DNA of 64,000 bases from Runella aurantiaca (GCF_003339505.1 NZ_QPIW01000002.1:62001-126000), one strand, 5' to 3'; shown: positions 34,627 to 43,826, numbered from the stretch's first letter. Program-made: numbers and translations. The notes: generated by a model from the letters alone, not told the origin.

Positions 34627-36732
34627 ATGAAAACCTATATTTTAGCGGCAAGCCTGCTTTTCAGTAGCATTGCTTTTGCACAAAACCCGAGTAGTATGAG
34701 TTCAAATCCCTTGTTGCAGCCGTTTAATACCCCCCACCAAACGGCCCCCTATGACAAAATTAAGCCCGAGCATTTTTTGCCAGCGCTCAAAGAATCCATG
34801 GCCGAAGGGCGCAAAGAAATCGACGCGCTCATCAACAACCCCGCCCAGCCTACTTTCCAAAACACCATTCTCGCGCTTGAGCAAGGCGGCGGAAATGTGG
34901 GGAAAGTAAGCAGTATTTTGTTTCACCTTAACGGTGCTGAAACCAATCCCGAAATTCAGAAAACCATTCGGGAAGCCTCGCCGATGTTGACCGAATATGG
35001 CAATGACATTACGCTCAACGACAAGCTTTTTGCGCGGGTCAAAGCCGTTTGGGACCAACGCGACAAGCTGAAATTGGATACTGAAAGCGCGATGTTGCTC
35101 GAAAAAACCTACAAAAGCTTTTCCCGTAACGGGGCCAATTTGAACGACGCCGACAAAGAAAAACTTCGTGGAATCAACAAAGAACTGTCGCAGTTGTCTA
35201 TCAAATTTGCCGAAAATAACTTGGCCGAAACCAACGAATACGCCCTCACGGTTACCGACGAAAAAGACTTGGTTGGTTTGCCTGATTTTGTAAAAGAAGG
35301 AGCCAAAGCTGCGGCTAAAAAAATGAATAAAGAAGGCTGGATCTTTACGTTGCAAGCCCCGAGTTATGGGCCGTTTATGCAATATGCCGAAAATCGCGAC
35401 CTTCGTAAAAAACTCTTTCTGGCGTTCAACGCGCGTGGATTTGGCGGAGGTAAGAACGACAACCAAGCCAATATCGCCCAAATCGTCAAACTTCGTTATG
35501 ACAAGGCCAAGTTGCTGGGCTACGCAACTTGGGCCGACTATATGTTGGAAGAGCGCATGGCCAACAGCAAGCAAATTGTTATGGACTTCCTAAACGACGT
35601 GAAGAAATACGCCGAACCCGCCGCCGCCAAAGAATTGGCTGAATTGACGGCCTACGCGAAGAAAAACGGTTTTACGGAAGACAAACTTCAGCGTTGGGAT
35701 GTGTCGTATTATTCTGAAAAACTGAAGAAAGAAAAATATGCCATCAATGACGAATTGTTGAAGCCTTATTTCAAACTCGAAAACGTATTGGATGGCATTT
35801 TTACATTGACCAACAAACTGTACGGCATCACATTCAAAGAAAATAAAGAAATCGCGGGTTGGCATTCAGAAGTGAAAACGTATGAGGTGTTTGACAAAGA
35901 CGGCAAATTTTTGGCCGTTTGGTACGGAGATTATTTCCCCCGTCCTGGCAAACGTGCTGGCGCCTGGAATAACAGTATTCAAGACCAGTGGGTTGAAAAT
36001 GGCAAGGAGTTTCGGCCACACGTGGTCAATGTGTGCAACTTCTCGCGTCCAACCGATAACAAACCTTCATTGTTGTCTTTCAGCGAAGTAACAACTCTTT
36101 TCCATGAATTTGGACATGCCTTACACGGGATGCTGGCGAACGGCAAATATCAAACTACCTCTGGAACGAGCGTGGCGTGGGACTTTGTAGAGTTGCCGAG
36201 TCAAATCATGGAAAACTTTGCCGAAGAACCCGAAGTATTACGGATTTTTGCAAGACATTATCAAACTGGCGAAGTGATTCCGCAGGAATACATTGACAAA
36301 ATCCGTGCTAGCTCTAATTTTATGGCGGGCCTCGCCAATATGCGTCAGGTAGGTTTGGGCATGATTGATATGGCGTGGCACAGTACCGTTCCTAACGGTG
36401 AAACCGTGGTGCAAATCGAAGAAAAGGCCGACGTAGGCGCTAAACTATACCCCAAAACCGAAGGAACGAGCGTTAGCACGGCTTTTAGTCACATTTTTGC
36501 GGGGGGATATTCGTCTGGTTATTATAGCTACAAGTGGTCGGAAGTGTTGGATGCCGATGCGTTTGAGTTATTTAAAGAGAAAGGCATTTTCAATCAAGAA
36601 GTGGCACAATCTTTCCGTGATAATGTACTCTCAAAAGGCGGCAGCGAAAAGCCAATGGTGCTCTATAAGCGCTTCCGTGGCCGTGAGCCCAAACCTGAAG
36701 CAATGCTGAAACGGGCTGGGCTGGCCTTGTAA
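34627..36732 (+). CDS. dcp: M3-family peptidyl-dipeptidase (Dcp-like), exported
   Basis: A 701-residue zinc metallopeptidase. A signal peptide (MKTYILAASLLFSSIAFAQ) leads to a helical body and the catalytic HEFGHALH motif near residue 488, with the third ligand Glu in the downstream helix (FVELPSQIMENFAEE). Dcp removes C-terminal dipeptides. Length fits the family. The ATG at 34627 is preferred because it starts the signal peptide. A strong terminator follows at 36749. Confidence 0.94.
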   Translation: MKTYILAASLLFSSIAFAQNPSSMSSNPLLQPFNTPHQTAPYDKIKPEHFLPALKESMAEGRKEIDALINNPAQPTFQNTILALEQGGGNVGKVSSILFHLNGAETNPEIQKTIREASPMLTEYGNDITLNDKLFARVKAVWDQRDKLKLDTESAMLLEKTYKSFSRNGANLNDADKEKLRGINKELSQLSIKFAENNLAETNEYALTVTDEKDLVGLPDFVKEGAKAAAKKMNKEGWIFTLQAPSYGPFMQYAENRDLRKKLFLAFNARGFGGGKNDNQANIAQIVKLRYDKAKLLGYATWADYMLEERMANSKQIVMDFLNDVKKYAEPAAAKELAELTAYAKKNGFTEDKLQRWDVSYYSEKLKKEKYAINDELLKPYFKLENVLDGIFTLTNKLYGITFKENKEIAGWHSEVKTYEVFDKDGKFLAVWYGDYFPRPGKRAGAWNNSIQDQWVENGKEFRPHVVNVCNFSRPTDNKPSLLSFSEVTTLFHEFGHALHGMLANGKYQTTSGTSVAWDFVELPSQIMENFAEEPEVLRIFARHYQTGEVIPQEYIDKIRASSNFMAGLANMRQVGLGMIDMAWHSTVPNGETVVQIEEKADVGAKLYPKTEGTSVSTAFSHIFAGGYSSGYYSYKWSEVLDADAFELFKEKGIFNQEVAQSFRDNVLSKGGSEKPMVLYKRFRGREPKPEAMLKRAGLAL

Positions 36733-36748
36733 CTACTTAAAATACAGC

Positions 36749-36781
36749 AAAAAGGCAGGTTTTCTAAAAGCCTGCCTTTTT
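36749..36781 (+). terminator. Terminator after M3 peptidase
   Basis: AAAAAGGCAGG (36749-36759) pairs with CCTGCCTTTTT (36771-36781) over an 11-base A/T-rich loop. It lies between convergent genes, with T-tracts on both strands. Confidence 0.9.
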
Positions 36782-36803
36782 TGTATTTATGGGTTTTATT
36801 TTA

Positions 36804-38231
36804 CTACCCAATAGTTGCCGCGATTTTCTCAATCTCTGCCAAAAGTGCTACTAAATCTTCCTTTGTTGTGAGGGGATTCATCAACGATACCCGTAAATAT
36901 AATTTTTCGCGGAGAGTGGTTTGAACAATGTAAAAATTGCCCTCTTCCAATAACCGTTGTCTGATGATCGTGTTGACTGAATTGTACGCTTCTGGGTTTT
37001 GACGCTCTCCCACAAATCGAAAACAAACGATATTGCTTTGTGGCTCAACACCTAATTCAAAACATGGATTTGCTTGTATTATTCCGACAAAATCATGCGC
37101 TAAGCCGTGAAGTGTATCTACATTTTCGGCAAAGATCTCTTCGCCGTAGGCTTTCAAAATCGAATATATTTTGACGCTCATCATCAGTTTGGTACATTCA
37201 AAGGTGCGTTTACCCGAGTTGAACCATTCCTGTGAGCCTTGATTAGCCCACAAATACTGCGCTTTTTGGTGAAAAGTTTTGAAGGCATCGTCTCCGTTTT
37301 TGAAAATAAGCGCCGTGGCTAGCGCAGGTGTCATGAGCATTTTGTGCCAATCAATCACGACCGAATCGGCAAGGTTGATGCCTGCGACCAATGATTTGTA
37401 TTTTTCGGAAAATACCACCGCACCGCCGTGCGCCCCGTCGACGTGAAACCAAAGATTGTGTTGAACGCAAAATTTGCCGATTGCCTTCAAATCGTCGTAC
37501 GAGCCTGTGGAGGTTGAGCACGCGCTTCCGATGACCGCAATAACGGTTAAACCCTCGTTGGACGCTTGTTGGTAATAGTCTTCCAAGAGTTCGGTGCGTA
37601 GTTGAAAATGCTCGTTTGTCGGAATTTTTATGATGCCTTCGCTGCCCATTCCCATGATGCGTGCCGCCCTGTCGATGCAGTAGTGGGCTTCTTCCGAGAC
37701 CATCACGGCCAAGCGCCCGCTGTGACCTTCTTCCCACACATCGGTGGGGGCTTTAGCCGCGCGGGCTGCCAACAAAGCTGTCAGGTTGGCCAATGTACCT
37801 CCCGATGTTAACAAACCAGAGGCGTGTGTAGTAAAGCCGATTTTGTTTGCCAATAAATCACTCAAAATTCGTTCTAATGGGTTGGAAACCAGTCCCATTT
37901 CATAAACCGCCATGCCGTTGTTGAGCATTCCAGTCAGAAGCCCCGTCAATGCCGCAATGGGCAACGGAGGTGATACTTGATGGCCCATGTAGCGGGGATG
38001 ATGCAAATGCGTGGATTGCTCAATTACCTTTTCAAAAAATGCCAATAGATTGCCCTTTCCCTCCTCAAAGTCCTGTTGCCAAACTTCCAGATTCTCTTCC
38101 GGTAAACGGTACGGAATCACCGTTTTCAGCGTCTGATTTTGGGCTTTAGAAAGATAATCTGCCAATGTATCCACCAATTGGTGGGCTTTTTGGCGAAAAT
38201 GTTCAGGCGAATAGGCTTGTGTAAGATTCAT
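36804..38231 (-). CDS. PLP-dependent group II decarboxylase
   Basis: A 475-residue pyridoxal-phosphate decarboxylase (GAD/L-2,4-diaminobutyrate decarboxylase class). Visible: TSGGTLANLTALLAAR (phosphate-binding region), HYCIDRAARIMG, HVDGAHGGAVVFSEKY with the cofactor-binding Asp, and IDWHKMLMTP with the Schiff-base Lys. Substrate cannot be fixed by eye; diaminobutyrate or an aromatic amino acid are candidates. The ATG at 38231 is preferred over a frame from 38273. It is divergent from a LysR regulator 101 bases away, which probably controls it. Confidence 0.88.
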   Translation of the reverse strand: MNLTQAYSPEHFRQKAHQLVDTLADYLSKAQNQTLKTVIPYRLPEENLEVWQQDFEEGKGNLLAFFEKVIEQSTHLHHPRYMGHQVSPPLPIAALTGLLTGMLNNGMAVYEMGLVSNPLERILSDLLANKIGFTTHASGLLTSGGTLANLTALLAARAAKAPTDVWEEGHSGRLAVMVSEEAHYCIDRAARIMGMGSEGIIKIPTNEHFQLRTELLEDYYQQASNEGLTVIAVIGSACSTSTGSYDDLKAIGKFCVQHNLWFHVDGAHGGAVVFSEKYKSLVAGINLADSVVIDWHKMLMTPALATALIFKNGDDAFKTFHQKAQYLWANQGSQEWFNSGKRTFECTKLMMSVKIYSILKAYGEEIFAENVDTLHGLAHDFVGIIQANPCFELGVEPQSNIVCFRFVGERQNPEAYNSVNTIIRQRLLEEGNFYIVQTTLREKLYLRVSLMNPLTTKEDLVALLAEIEKIAATIG

Positions 38232-38332
38232 ATTGAGGGTACGTGTTGCGGTTCTGGCTACAAAACAAATCACTATATTTGATACTAAAAAATGCTTAAT
38301 TTTTACTAATTAATGCTGAATACGTATCAGTT

Positions 38333-39220
38333 ATGGATATTCGTACCCTTAAAAATTACTTGAGATTAACTCAAAACTTGAATTTTCGTAAAACTTCCGA
38401 AGAGGTATTTATTGCTCAACCTGCGTTAAGCCGGCAAATTCAACAGTTGGAAGAGACGATTGGAGCGGTGCTTTTTGACCGCGACAAGCGTAACGTACGC
38501 CCGACGCCCGCAGGGTTATTCTTTCAAAAGGAAGTAGAACGAATTGTTTTTTTGTGGGAAGAGGCTTGTCGAAAAACTGCCCAGATTCACCGAGGCGAAG
38601 CGGGGGAAGTAAGGATTGGGCACGCAAGCTCGGCAATGCAGTCGATTTTGCCGCAAATTTTGGTCATGTTGCGACACCAAATGCCCGATTTACACACGGT
38701 TTTGACCGAAACTGCTAATTTATTTTTGATTGAAGAAATTCAAAACCATCGTTTGGATTTGGGCTTTGCTCCCAATATATTACCCCCATCGGGTATTGCT
38801 CAGCGTTTGGTGTATCAGGAAAATTTTGTGCTTATTTTGCCCAAAAATCATGCAATTGAGCCAGAACATTTTACGGATTTATCACTCTTAAAGGACGAAG
38901 ATTTTATCATCCCGCCGTTGTGGCTCGGGATGGGTTATGTAGAAACCATCCATCAGATTTGCTGTGATTATGGGGGTTTTATTCCCAAAATCGTCCATGA
39001 GTCGGCCTACTCTGCGTCGGTGCTAAGATTAGTAGAAGCGGGGATAGGTATTTCAATCGAGCCAAAATCCACGCTTCGCGGCCAAAATCTCCAAATTAAG
39101 TCGGTGGAATTGTCGGATATTGCCCAAAAAGCGGATATGAAAATGCTGTGGTTGGAGGAAAGATCGGACGAGCTAAAGCCGATTATTCAACTCGTCGAAA
39201 GTAGCGTTTTTGATTTCTAA
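38333..39220 (+). CDS. LysR-family transcriptional regulator
   Basis: A 295-residue LysR-type regulator. The N-terminal winged helix reads LNFRKTSEEVFIAQPALSRQ with IQQLEETIGAVLFDRDKRNV. The effector domain (about 90-290) shows VRIGHASSAMQSILPQIL and LDLGFAP. It is divergent from the PLP decarboxylase, the classical arrangement for a LysR regulator and its target. ATACGTAT just before the start codon is a short palindrome that could be part of its site. Confidence 0.94.
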   Translation: MDIRTLKNYLRLTQNLNFRKTSEEVFIAQPALSRQIQQLEETIGAVLFDRDKRNVRPTPAGLFFQKEVERIVFLWEEACRKTAQIHRGEAGEVRIGHASSAMQSILPQILVMLRHQMPDLHTVLTETANLFLIEEIQNHRLDLGFAPNILPPSGIAQRLVYQENFVLILPKNHAIEPEHFTDLSLLKDEDFIIPPLWLGMGYVETIHQICCDYGGFIPKIVHESAYSASVLRLVEAGIGISIEPKSTLRGQNLQIKSVELSDIAQKADMKMLWLEERSDELKPIIQLVESSVFDF

Positions 39221-39306
39221 TTTGACATAAAATAAGCCCATTTGACTAAAATCATTTTTTTGTATTATTGAAAGATTTATTTTGACTTTACTAAATCCCT
39301 ATGTAA

Positions 39307-39531
39307 ATGAAACAGTTTGATTCAGCGGCTGAGAAAGAAAGCTATTATGCCAAACGCCGCCAACGCGGACTTATCGTCGGGGCTATTGGCGGAGCCATAT
39401 TGGGCCTTGGCTTTCTTGTTCAATACATTTTATACATGCAAGGACATTCCTTCAATACCGTGATGTATACGCTCACCAGCATTGGTATTATCATGGTCCT
39501 CTACGCAGGAGTAGAGATTTTTGGATGGTAA
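39307..39531 (+). CDS. Small membrane protein
   Basis: A 74-residue protein with a charged N-terminus (SAAEKESYYAKRRQR) and two predicted transmembrane helices (LIVGAIGGAILGLGFLVQYI and TLTSIGIIMVLYAGVEIFG). There is no recognised family. It lies between the LysR gene and the sigma/anti-sigma pair. Codon use and a Gly-rich first helix look genuine. Function unknown. Confidence 0.65.
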   Translation: MKQFDSAAEKESYYAKRRQRGLIVGAIGGAILGLGFLVQYILYMQGHSFNTVMYTLTSIGIIMVLYAGVEIFGW

Positions 39532-39574
39532 ATTGCGGCTAGAATAAAGATACAATATTCTGATAAAGAATGCC

Positions 39575-40048
39575 CTAAGGCTGTCGATTTAAGCGTTTTC
39601 TAAGAATTCGTTCTGCAATCAATAGAAACAAAACGGCGTTGAAGGGGAGGAGCACCTGTTGTACAAGGGTAGGATTAAGTGTTTGGTCCCAACTTTGTAA
39701 TTGCTCAGTCCATAAACTTGTGGATTGTGTTTCTCCCAAAATGGACACCCCAACCAACGTGAGTATAAGCATCATTGAAATAAATACGAAAGGTACCCAT
39801 TTGGCCAACATGGTGCGTGTAGAGCGAGATTTCTCGGATGCCCATTGGCGTATCACATTATTCTCAAAAGCCATCGAAGGACTTTCAAGGTGTATCGTTT
39901 CTAAATCGTTGTGCAGTTGCGACAATTCAATAAAGTACTCGCAGTACGCGGTATCTGTTTCGAGCCAATACTGGTGCCGTTGCCGCAATTCTTCGGTTGC
40001 GCTGCCATCGAGTATTTCAAAAAGCTCGTCGTCGTTGGGTTGTTGCAT
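39575..40048 (-). CDS. Probable anti-sigma factor, membrane-anchored
   Basis: A 157-residue protein. The N-terminal half is soluble and helical (DDELFEILDGSATEELRQRHQYWL), typical of a sigma-binding region; two transmembrane helices follow (WVPFVFISMMLILTLVGVSIL and QVLLPFNAVLFLLIAERIL). No zinc-binding HxxxCxxC is evident. The gene follows the ECF sigma gene by six bases on the same strand, which supports the anti-sigma call. Confidence 0.75.
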   Translation of the reverse strand: MQQPNDDELFEILDGSATEELRQRHQYWLETDTAYCEYFIELSQLHNDLETIHLESPSMAFENNVIRQWASEKSRSTRTMLAKWVPFVFISMMLILTLVGVSILGETQSTSLWTEQLQSWDQTLNPTLVQQVLLPFNAVLFLLIAERILRKRLNRQP

Positions 40049-40054
40049 GAGTTT

Positions 40055-40621
40055 TTAGTACAAATTGTTTACTTCTTCTCCCAATTGCTTCCGTAAGGTG
40101 TCGGCCAAACGTTTGCGCGCGCGGTGCAATTTTACTTTTATCGTTTCGGCTGATATTCCCGTTATTTCCGCAATTTCTTCCAACGATTGTTCACGCAAAT
40201 AAAATAGCGTAATCATGGTTACATCGTCGGCCGAAAGTTGCTTCATCGCCTGCTGAATATTTTTGATACGCTCCTTCTTATGAAGGCTTTGTTGGGTATC
40301 CGTCACGGCATACGCCAAGGCATTGATTTCGGTGATTCCTTCCGTCGGTTTTTGTCGTCGCTTGGCGCCCAAAGCGGCGTTGAAAACGATTCTGTAAAAC
40401 CAAGTCGTAAATTTAGCGGTTTGGTTAAATTCTTTCAACGCGCCAAAAGCCTGCAAAAAGGCGTCCTGGGCAGCTTCTTCGGCTTCTTCGCGGTGATTGA
40501 GAATCCGATACGCTACCGTAAAAGCAAAATCTTTGTGGCGTTGCACCAAGGCCCGGTAGGCCGAGGTTTCGCCCGCCAAAATTCGCTCAATGAGTTGTAT
40601 ATCTTTCAGATTTTCATTCAC
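40055..40621 (-). CDS. ECF RNA polymerase sigma factor
   Basis: A 188-residue sigma-70 family factor with regions 2 and 4. Region 2 is HKDFAFTVAYRILNHREEAEEAAQDAFLQAFGAL followed by FTTWFYRIVFNAAL; region 4 is LSADDVTMITLFYLREQSLEEIAEITG...VKLHRARKRLADTL. It directs RNA polymerase to stress or envelope genes. It is first in an operon with the probable anti-sigma gene. The divergent DUF6249-type gene at 40769 is a candidate target. Confidence 0.95.
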   Translation of the reverse strand: MNENLKDIQLIERILAGETSAYRALVQRHKDFAFTVAYRILNHREEAEEAAQDAFLQAFGALKEFNQTAKFTTWFYRIVFNAALGAKRRQKPTEGITEINALAYAVTDTQQSLHKKERIKNIQQAMKQLSADDVTMITLFYLREQSLEEIAEITGISAETIKVKLHRARKRLADTLRKQLGEEVNNLY

Positions 40622-40768
40622 AACGGATTGGATGCTAAAAGGTCGAATAAGGTTACAGCTAAGTTCGGATTTTTTCAGGTAAAAGTTTTTAAGATATACC
40701 GTAACCTTCCGTAAACCTTTTTCATCCTATGCCCAAAGAAACTTGTTCAACACTTAAAAAAAGTCATT

Positions 40769-41110
40769 ATGAATCCCCTTATTATTCCGCTTATCTCTGT
40801 TATTGCAGGACTGATTATGATCGTTTTTCTCCGCTATTTTCAAAATATGGAACGAATGTCGATGATTGAAAAAGGACTCAATCCTTTTGATAATCAATCA
40901 TCGAAACGCAGCCGTATCAGTCCTGACAACACCCTTCGATTTGGGTTGTTGCTCGTAGGGGCAGGACTAGGTTTATTGATAGGTGCTATTATAGCTCCCT
41001 ATACCCAAAGCGAAGGTATTCAGGTAGCGCTTGTTATGATTTTTGGTGGAGCAGGCTTGTTGCTTTCTTATGTCATTCAGATAAAAAATGACAAGAAATC
41101 TCAGGAGTAA
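40769..41110 (+). CDS. DUF6249-like small membrane protein
   Basis: A 113-residue protein with three predicted transmembrane helices: IIPLISVIAGLIMIVFLRY, FGLLLVGAGLGLLIGAIIAPY and VALVMIFGGAGLLLSYVIQI. Between the first and second is a conserved cytoplasmic loop (ERMSMIEKGLNPF). This pattern matches small DUF6249-type proteins often encoded beside ECF sigma factors in Bacteroidota. It is divergent from the sigma factor. Function unknown. Confidence 0.78.
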   Translation: MNPLIIPLISVIAGLIMIVFLRYFQNMERMSMIEKGLNPFDNQSSKRSRISPDNTLRFGLLLVGAGLGLLIGAIIAPYTQSEGIQVALVMIFGGAGLLLSYVIQIKNDKKSQE

Positions 41111-41124
41111 TCAAAAGATACATT

Positions 41125-41161
41125 ACAAAAGCGGGTTGGTGATGAGCCAACCCGCTTTTGT
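41125..41161. terminator. Terminator between DUF6249-like gene and glgE
   Basis: ACAAAAGCGGGTTGG (41125-41139) pairs perfectly with CCAACCCGCTTTTGT (41147-41161) over a seven-base loop. It ends one base before the glgE stop codon and is suited to termination in both directions. Confidence 0.92.
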
Positions 41162-41162
41162 G

Positions 41163-43121
41163 TTAGATATCTTCAATCCGAAACAAATGGAACGGAAGAA
41201 AATACGGGTCAAGCTCAATGTAATTATATTCGCCTTTCCACACGTATTTAGAACCAGTAATTAGGTCATGCACGATAAAATCTTCCCAACCTGCTTTGCC
41301 GATTTTTTGGAGTGGAATCTTCACCATATTGGCTCGGCGATTGTAGCCATCTAAATTAACTACGCACAAAATACGATTGCCGTCGGGGTGGGTTTTGAGA
41401 TAGGCCAGCAGTTGGTCGTCGTTAATGTCGCAAAAAGTAATGTTGTTTGTATACTGCAATGCAGGGTTTTCTTTACGGGCGTGATTGACCATCGTAATGA
41501 CATAGGTAAGCTTATTGGTTAGCTCCCAATCCCAATGCTTGATCTCGTATTTTTCGGAGTTCCAATATTCTTCTTTCCCTGGAAACGCCTCGTGGACCAT
41601 GTATTCAAAGGTTGGCCCGAAAATTCCATAGTTGGAGGACAAGGTTGCCGCCATAAAATAGCGAATCAAGAAATTAGGCTCGTGTCCTTGTTGCAACAGC
41701 GGTGGGTTAATATCGTGCGTATTAGGCCAGAAATTTGGGCGGAAATAGTACTGCAAATCGGTTTGGGTCAACTCCGTCATGTATTCAATGAGCTCCTGCT
41801 TGGTATTGCGCCAAGTATAATACGTGTACGATTGCGAATACCCTCCTTTAGCGAGTTGTTGCATGACTTTAGGGCGCGTAAATGCCTCCGCCAGAAAAAG
41901 CATGTCGGGGTACTTCTGCTTGGTTGCAGCAATAATCCATTCCCAAAAAGCAAATGCTTTGGTATGCGGATTATCGACCCGAATGATTCTAACGCCCCAT
42001 TCTGCCCACGTAAATATAATCCGACGAAGTTCTTCCCACAGGCTGGGCCACGCTTCTGTTTCGAAATTAATTGGATAAATATCTTGGTATTTTTTTGGCG
42101 GATTTTCGGCGTATTGAATGGTACCATCGGGGCGAATCTTAAACCATTCGGGATGATTTTTGGCCCAAGGATGGTCAGGGGAACATTGGATGGCCAAATC
42201 CATGGCAATCTCCATGTCGTGGGCTGTACAGGCCGTTACCAATGCTTTAAAGTCTTCGAGGGTGCCGAGTTCGGGGTGAATGGCATCGTGGCCGCCCAAT
42301 TCTGAACCTATGCCGTAAGGAACGCCAGGCTCGCCTGGTTGACACACTACATTGTTGTTTTTCCCTTTTCTGAATTGATTACCAATGGGATGAATAGGGG
42401 TCAAGTACAGCACATCAAATCCCATGCGCTGGATGCGGGGCAAAAGGTCAATAACGTCGTGGAAAGTTCCGTGTTTGCCAGGTTCTTTTGCGGCCGAGCG
42501 GGGAAACAAAGAGTACCAAGAAGAGAAGCCCGCTTTGGGTCGGTCTACCCATATTTTCAACTCATGGTAGTGCGTAACGTTTTCACGATCGGGGTACTTT
42601 GCAATCCACCCGACGAGGGCCTCACTGATGGCCCAAAGTACGGCTTCATCATATTGATGCTCATTTCTGAAAATCTTTATTGTGTCCAGAATAACAGCCT
42701 TATCTTCTTCGGAGGCTTGTTCTACTATTTTTTCGAGCAAGGTAGCTCCTCCTAAAAGTTCGCTATTTACGTGCTGAGCGTCACGGATTTTGAGTTTTAT
42801 TTCGTGCTCCCAAGACGCCAAATTGTCTACCCAAGCTTCGATAGTATAGCTATAAAAGCCTTCTTTTTCTACCACAAATGTGCCGCCCCAACGGTCATTG
42901 GTAATAAATCGCATGGGAACTTCGCTCCATTTGTCTTCAAGAGCATGTTTATAAAGCAGACGTGCGGCGATTTTATCGTGCCCGTCGCAGTAGATATCAG
43001 CTTCGACTTTAATGATTTCTTGGGGAACCGATTTAATAAAAAAGCGCCCACCCTCCAATTCGGGGGTAACGCTCTCTACTATCACACGGTTTCTTCCTTG
43101 AATATCGGCGAGATTTATCAT
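41163..43121 (-). CDS. glgE: Alpha-1,4-glucan:maltose-1-phosphate maltosyltransferase (GlgE)
   Basis: A 652-residue GH13_3 enzyme that extends alpha-glucan with maltose-1-phosphate. The N-terminal domain (RVIVESVTPELEGGRFFIK, DGHDKIAARLLY, NDRWGGTFVVE) is diagnostic for GlgE. The catalytic barrel has RIIRVDNPHTKAFAFWEW with nucleophile Asp, LAEAFTRP with acid/base Glu, and NFWPNTHDI supplying the third acid. GlgE usually works with TreS and maltokinase or GlgC/GlgM; none are in the window. A start at 43121 gives MINLADIQGRNRVIVE. Confidence 0.94.
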   Translation of the reverse strand: MINLADIQGRNRVIVESVTPELEGGRFFIKSVPQEIIKVEADIYCDGHDKIAARLLYKHALEDKWSEVPMRFITNDRWGGTFVVEKEGFYSYTIEAWVDNLASWEHEIKLKIRDAQHVNSELLGGATLLEKIVEQASEEDKAVILDTIKIFRNEHQYDEAVLWAISEALVGWIAKYPDRENVTHYHELKIWVDRPKAGFSSWYSLFPRSAAKEPGKHGTFHDVIDLLPRIQRMGFDVLYLTPIHPIGNQFRKGKNNNVVCQPGEPGVPYGIGSELGGHDAIHPELGTLEDFKALVTACTAHDMEIAMDLAIQCSPDHPWAKNHPEWFKIRPDGTIQYAENPPKKYQDIYPINFETEAWPSLWEELRRIIFTWAEWGVRIIRVDNPHTKAFAFWEWIIAATKQKYPDMLFLAEAFTRPKVMQQLAKGGYSQSYTYYTWRNTKQELIEYMTELTQTDLQYYFRPNFWPNTHDINPPLLQQGHEPNFLIRYFMAATLSSNYGIFGPTFEYMVHEAFPGKEEYWNSEKYEIKHWDWELTNKLTYVITMVNHARKENPALQYTNNITFCDINDDQLLAYLKTHPDGNRILCVVNLDGYNRRANMVKIPLQKIGKAGWEDFIVHDLITGSKYVWKGEYNYIELDPYFLPFHLFRIEDI

Positions 43122-43156
43122 AGGTTATTTGGTTTTAAACCTTAAACCTAAAAAAA

Positions 43157-43184
43157 TACCCCGACGTGAACAAGCGTCGGGGTA
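43157..43184 (-). terminator. Terminator downstream of XRE gene
   Basis: TACCCCGACG (43157-43166) pairs with CGTCGGGGTA (43175-43184) over eight bases. On the minus strand it is followed by six T residues (A-tract at 43151-43156). It lies between the XRE regulator and glgE, both on the minus strand. Confidence 0.85.
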
Positions 43185-43206
43185 GGGCAATTGCTATTTT
43201 ATTTAA

Positions 43207-43578
43207 CTAAAATCCTATTCTTTGTCGTTCGGAAGTAGTTGGAGCATCCTTCTGGATTAAATCAATAATCATTCTTCCCGCTATTTTCTCGCGTAGATAT
43301 TGATTTTCAAGCCGTAATTTCTCGTTTTCAATTTGGAGTTTTTCTACTTCGAGTTGTTGTAGTTCCTGCTGGAGTGGGGTGGCTTGGCCCATTAATACCG
43401 CAACACTTATGTGTAACACCTCCGCAATTTGATAAAATCTGGAAAGGGTCAAATCAGTTTTGCCTCGTTCAATATCCCCGTAAGCGGTGGTAGAAATGCC
43501 TAGTGAATCGGCCATGTTTTCTTGGGAGAGGCCGTGTTCAAGGCGATAGAGACGGATTTTTTCAGCAATAGTTTTCAT
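43207..43578 (-). CDS. XRE-family regulator with C-terminal coiled coil
   Basis: A 123-residue protein. The HTH is in residues 7-60 (LYRLEHGLSQENMADSLGISTTAYGDIERGK). Residues 66-105 form a Leu/Glu-rich coiled coil (LQQELQQLEVEKLQIENEKL), probably for dimerisation. Targets unknown; neighbouring candidates are the 58-aa lipoprotein upstream and glgE downstream, each separated by a terminator. Confidence 0.9.
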   Translation of the reverse strand: MKTIAEKIRLYRLEHGLSQENMADSLGISTTAYGDIERGKTDLTLSRFYQIAEVLHISVAVLMGQATPLQQELQQLEVEKLQIENEKLRLENQYLREKIAGRMIIDLIQKDAPTTSERQRIGF

Positions 43579-43596
43579 CTTGACCTAAAAACCACA

Positions 43597-43624
43597 AAAG
43601 CCACGCGAAGGTTCGCGTGGCTTT
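43597..43624 (-). terminator. Terminator between the 58-aa lipoprotein and the XRE gene
   Basis: AAAGCCACGCGAA (43597-43609) pairs perfectly with TTCGCGTGGCTTT (43612-43624), leaving a two-base nominal loop that must open to four. It ends the lipoprotein transcript 25 bases after its stop. Confidence 0.88.
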
Positions 43625-43649
43625 CATTTGTCGTACTCGTTGGGGCGAA

Positions 43650-43826
43650 TTATTTCGCAGCAGCAGTATCAACAGCAGCAGTATCAACAGCAGCAGTGTC
43701 AACAGTAACAGTAGTATCAACAGCAACAGCTGTAGTATCTGTAGTAGCAGCTTCTTCAGTTTTACCGCCACAAGCTGCAAGAGTTACCATACCAGCTACG
43801 AACAAGAATGCAAATGCCTTTTTCAT
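43650..43826 (-). CDS. 58-aa repeat lipoprotein
   Basis: A 58-residue lipoprotein too short for most gene callers. The start MKKAFAFLFVAGMVTLAAC ends in the lipobox LAAC at Cys19. The mature peptide is short and acidic: GGKTEEAATTDTTAV followed by VDT-rich sequence ending in three copies of VDTAA, each coded by a 15-base repeat (43659-43703). A near-consensus promoter lies 30 bases upstream and a terminator 25 bases downstream, so it is a self-contained transcription unit and is probably abundantly expressed. Function unknown; a small surface or periplasmic-anchored peptide is likely. Confidence 0.88.
   Translation of the reverse strand: MKKAFAFLFVAGMVTLAACGGKTEEAATTDTTAVAVDTTVTVDTAAVDTAAVDTAAAK

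Noticed and set aside
34702-35574. 290-residue minus-strand frame opposite the M3 peptidase
   Set aside because: It lies entirely within the peptidase gene, has Phe/Val-rich low-complexity composition and is a mirror of its codon use.
41535-42305. 256-residue plus-strand frame opposite glgE
   Set aside because: A shadow of GlgE; Ile/Phe-rich with no domain.
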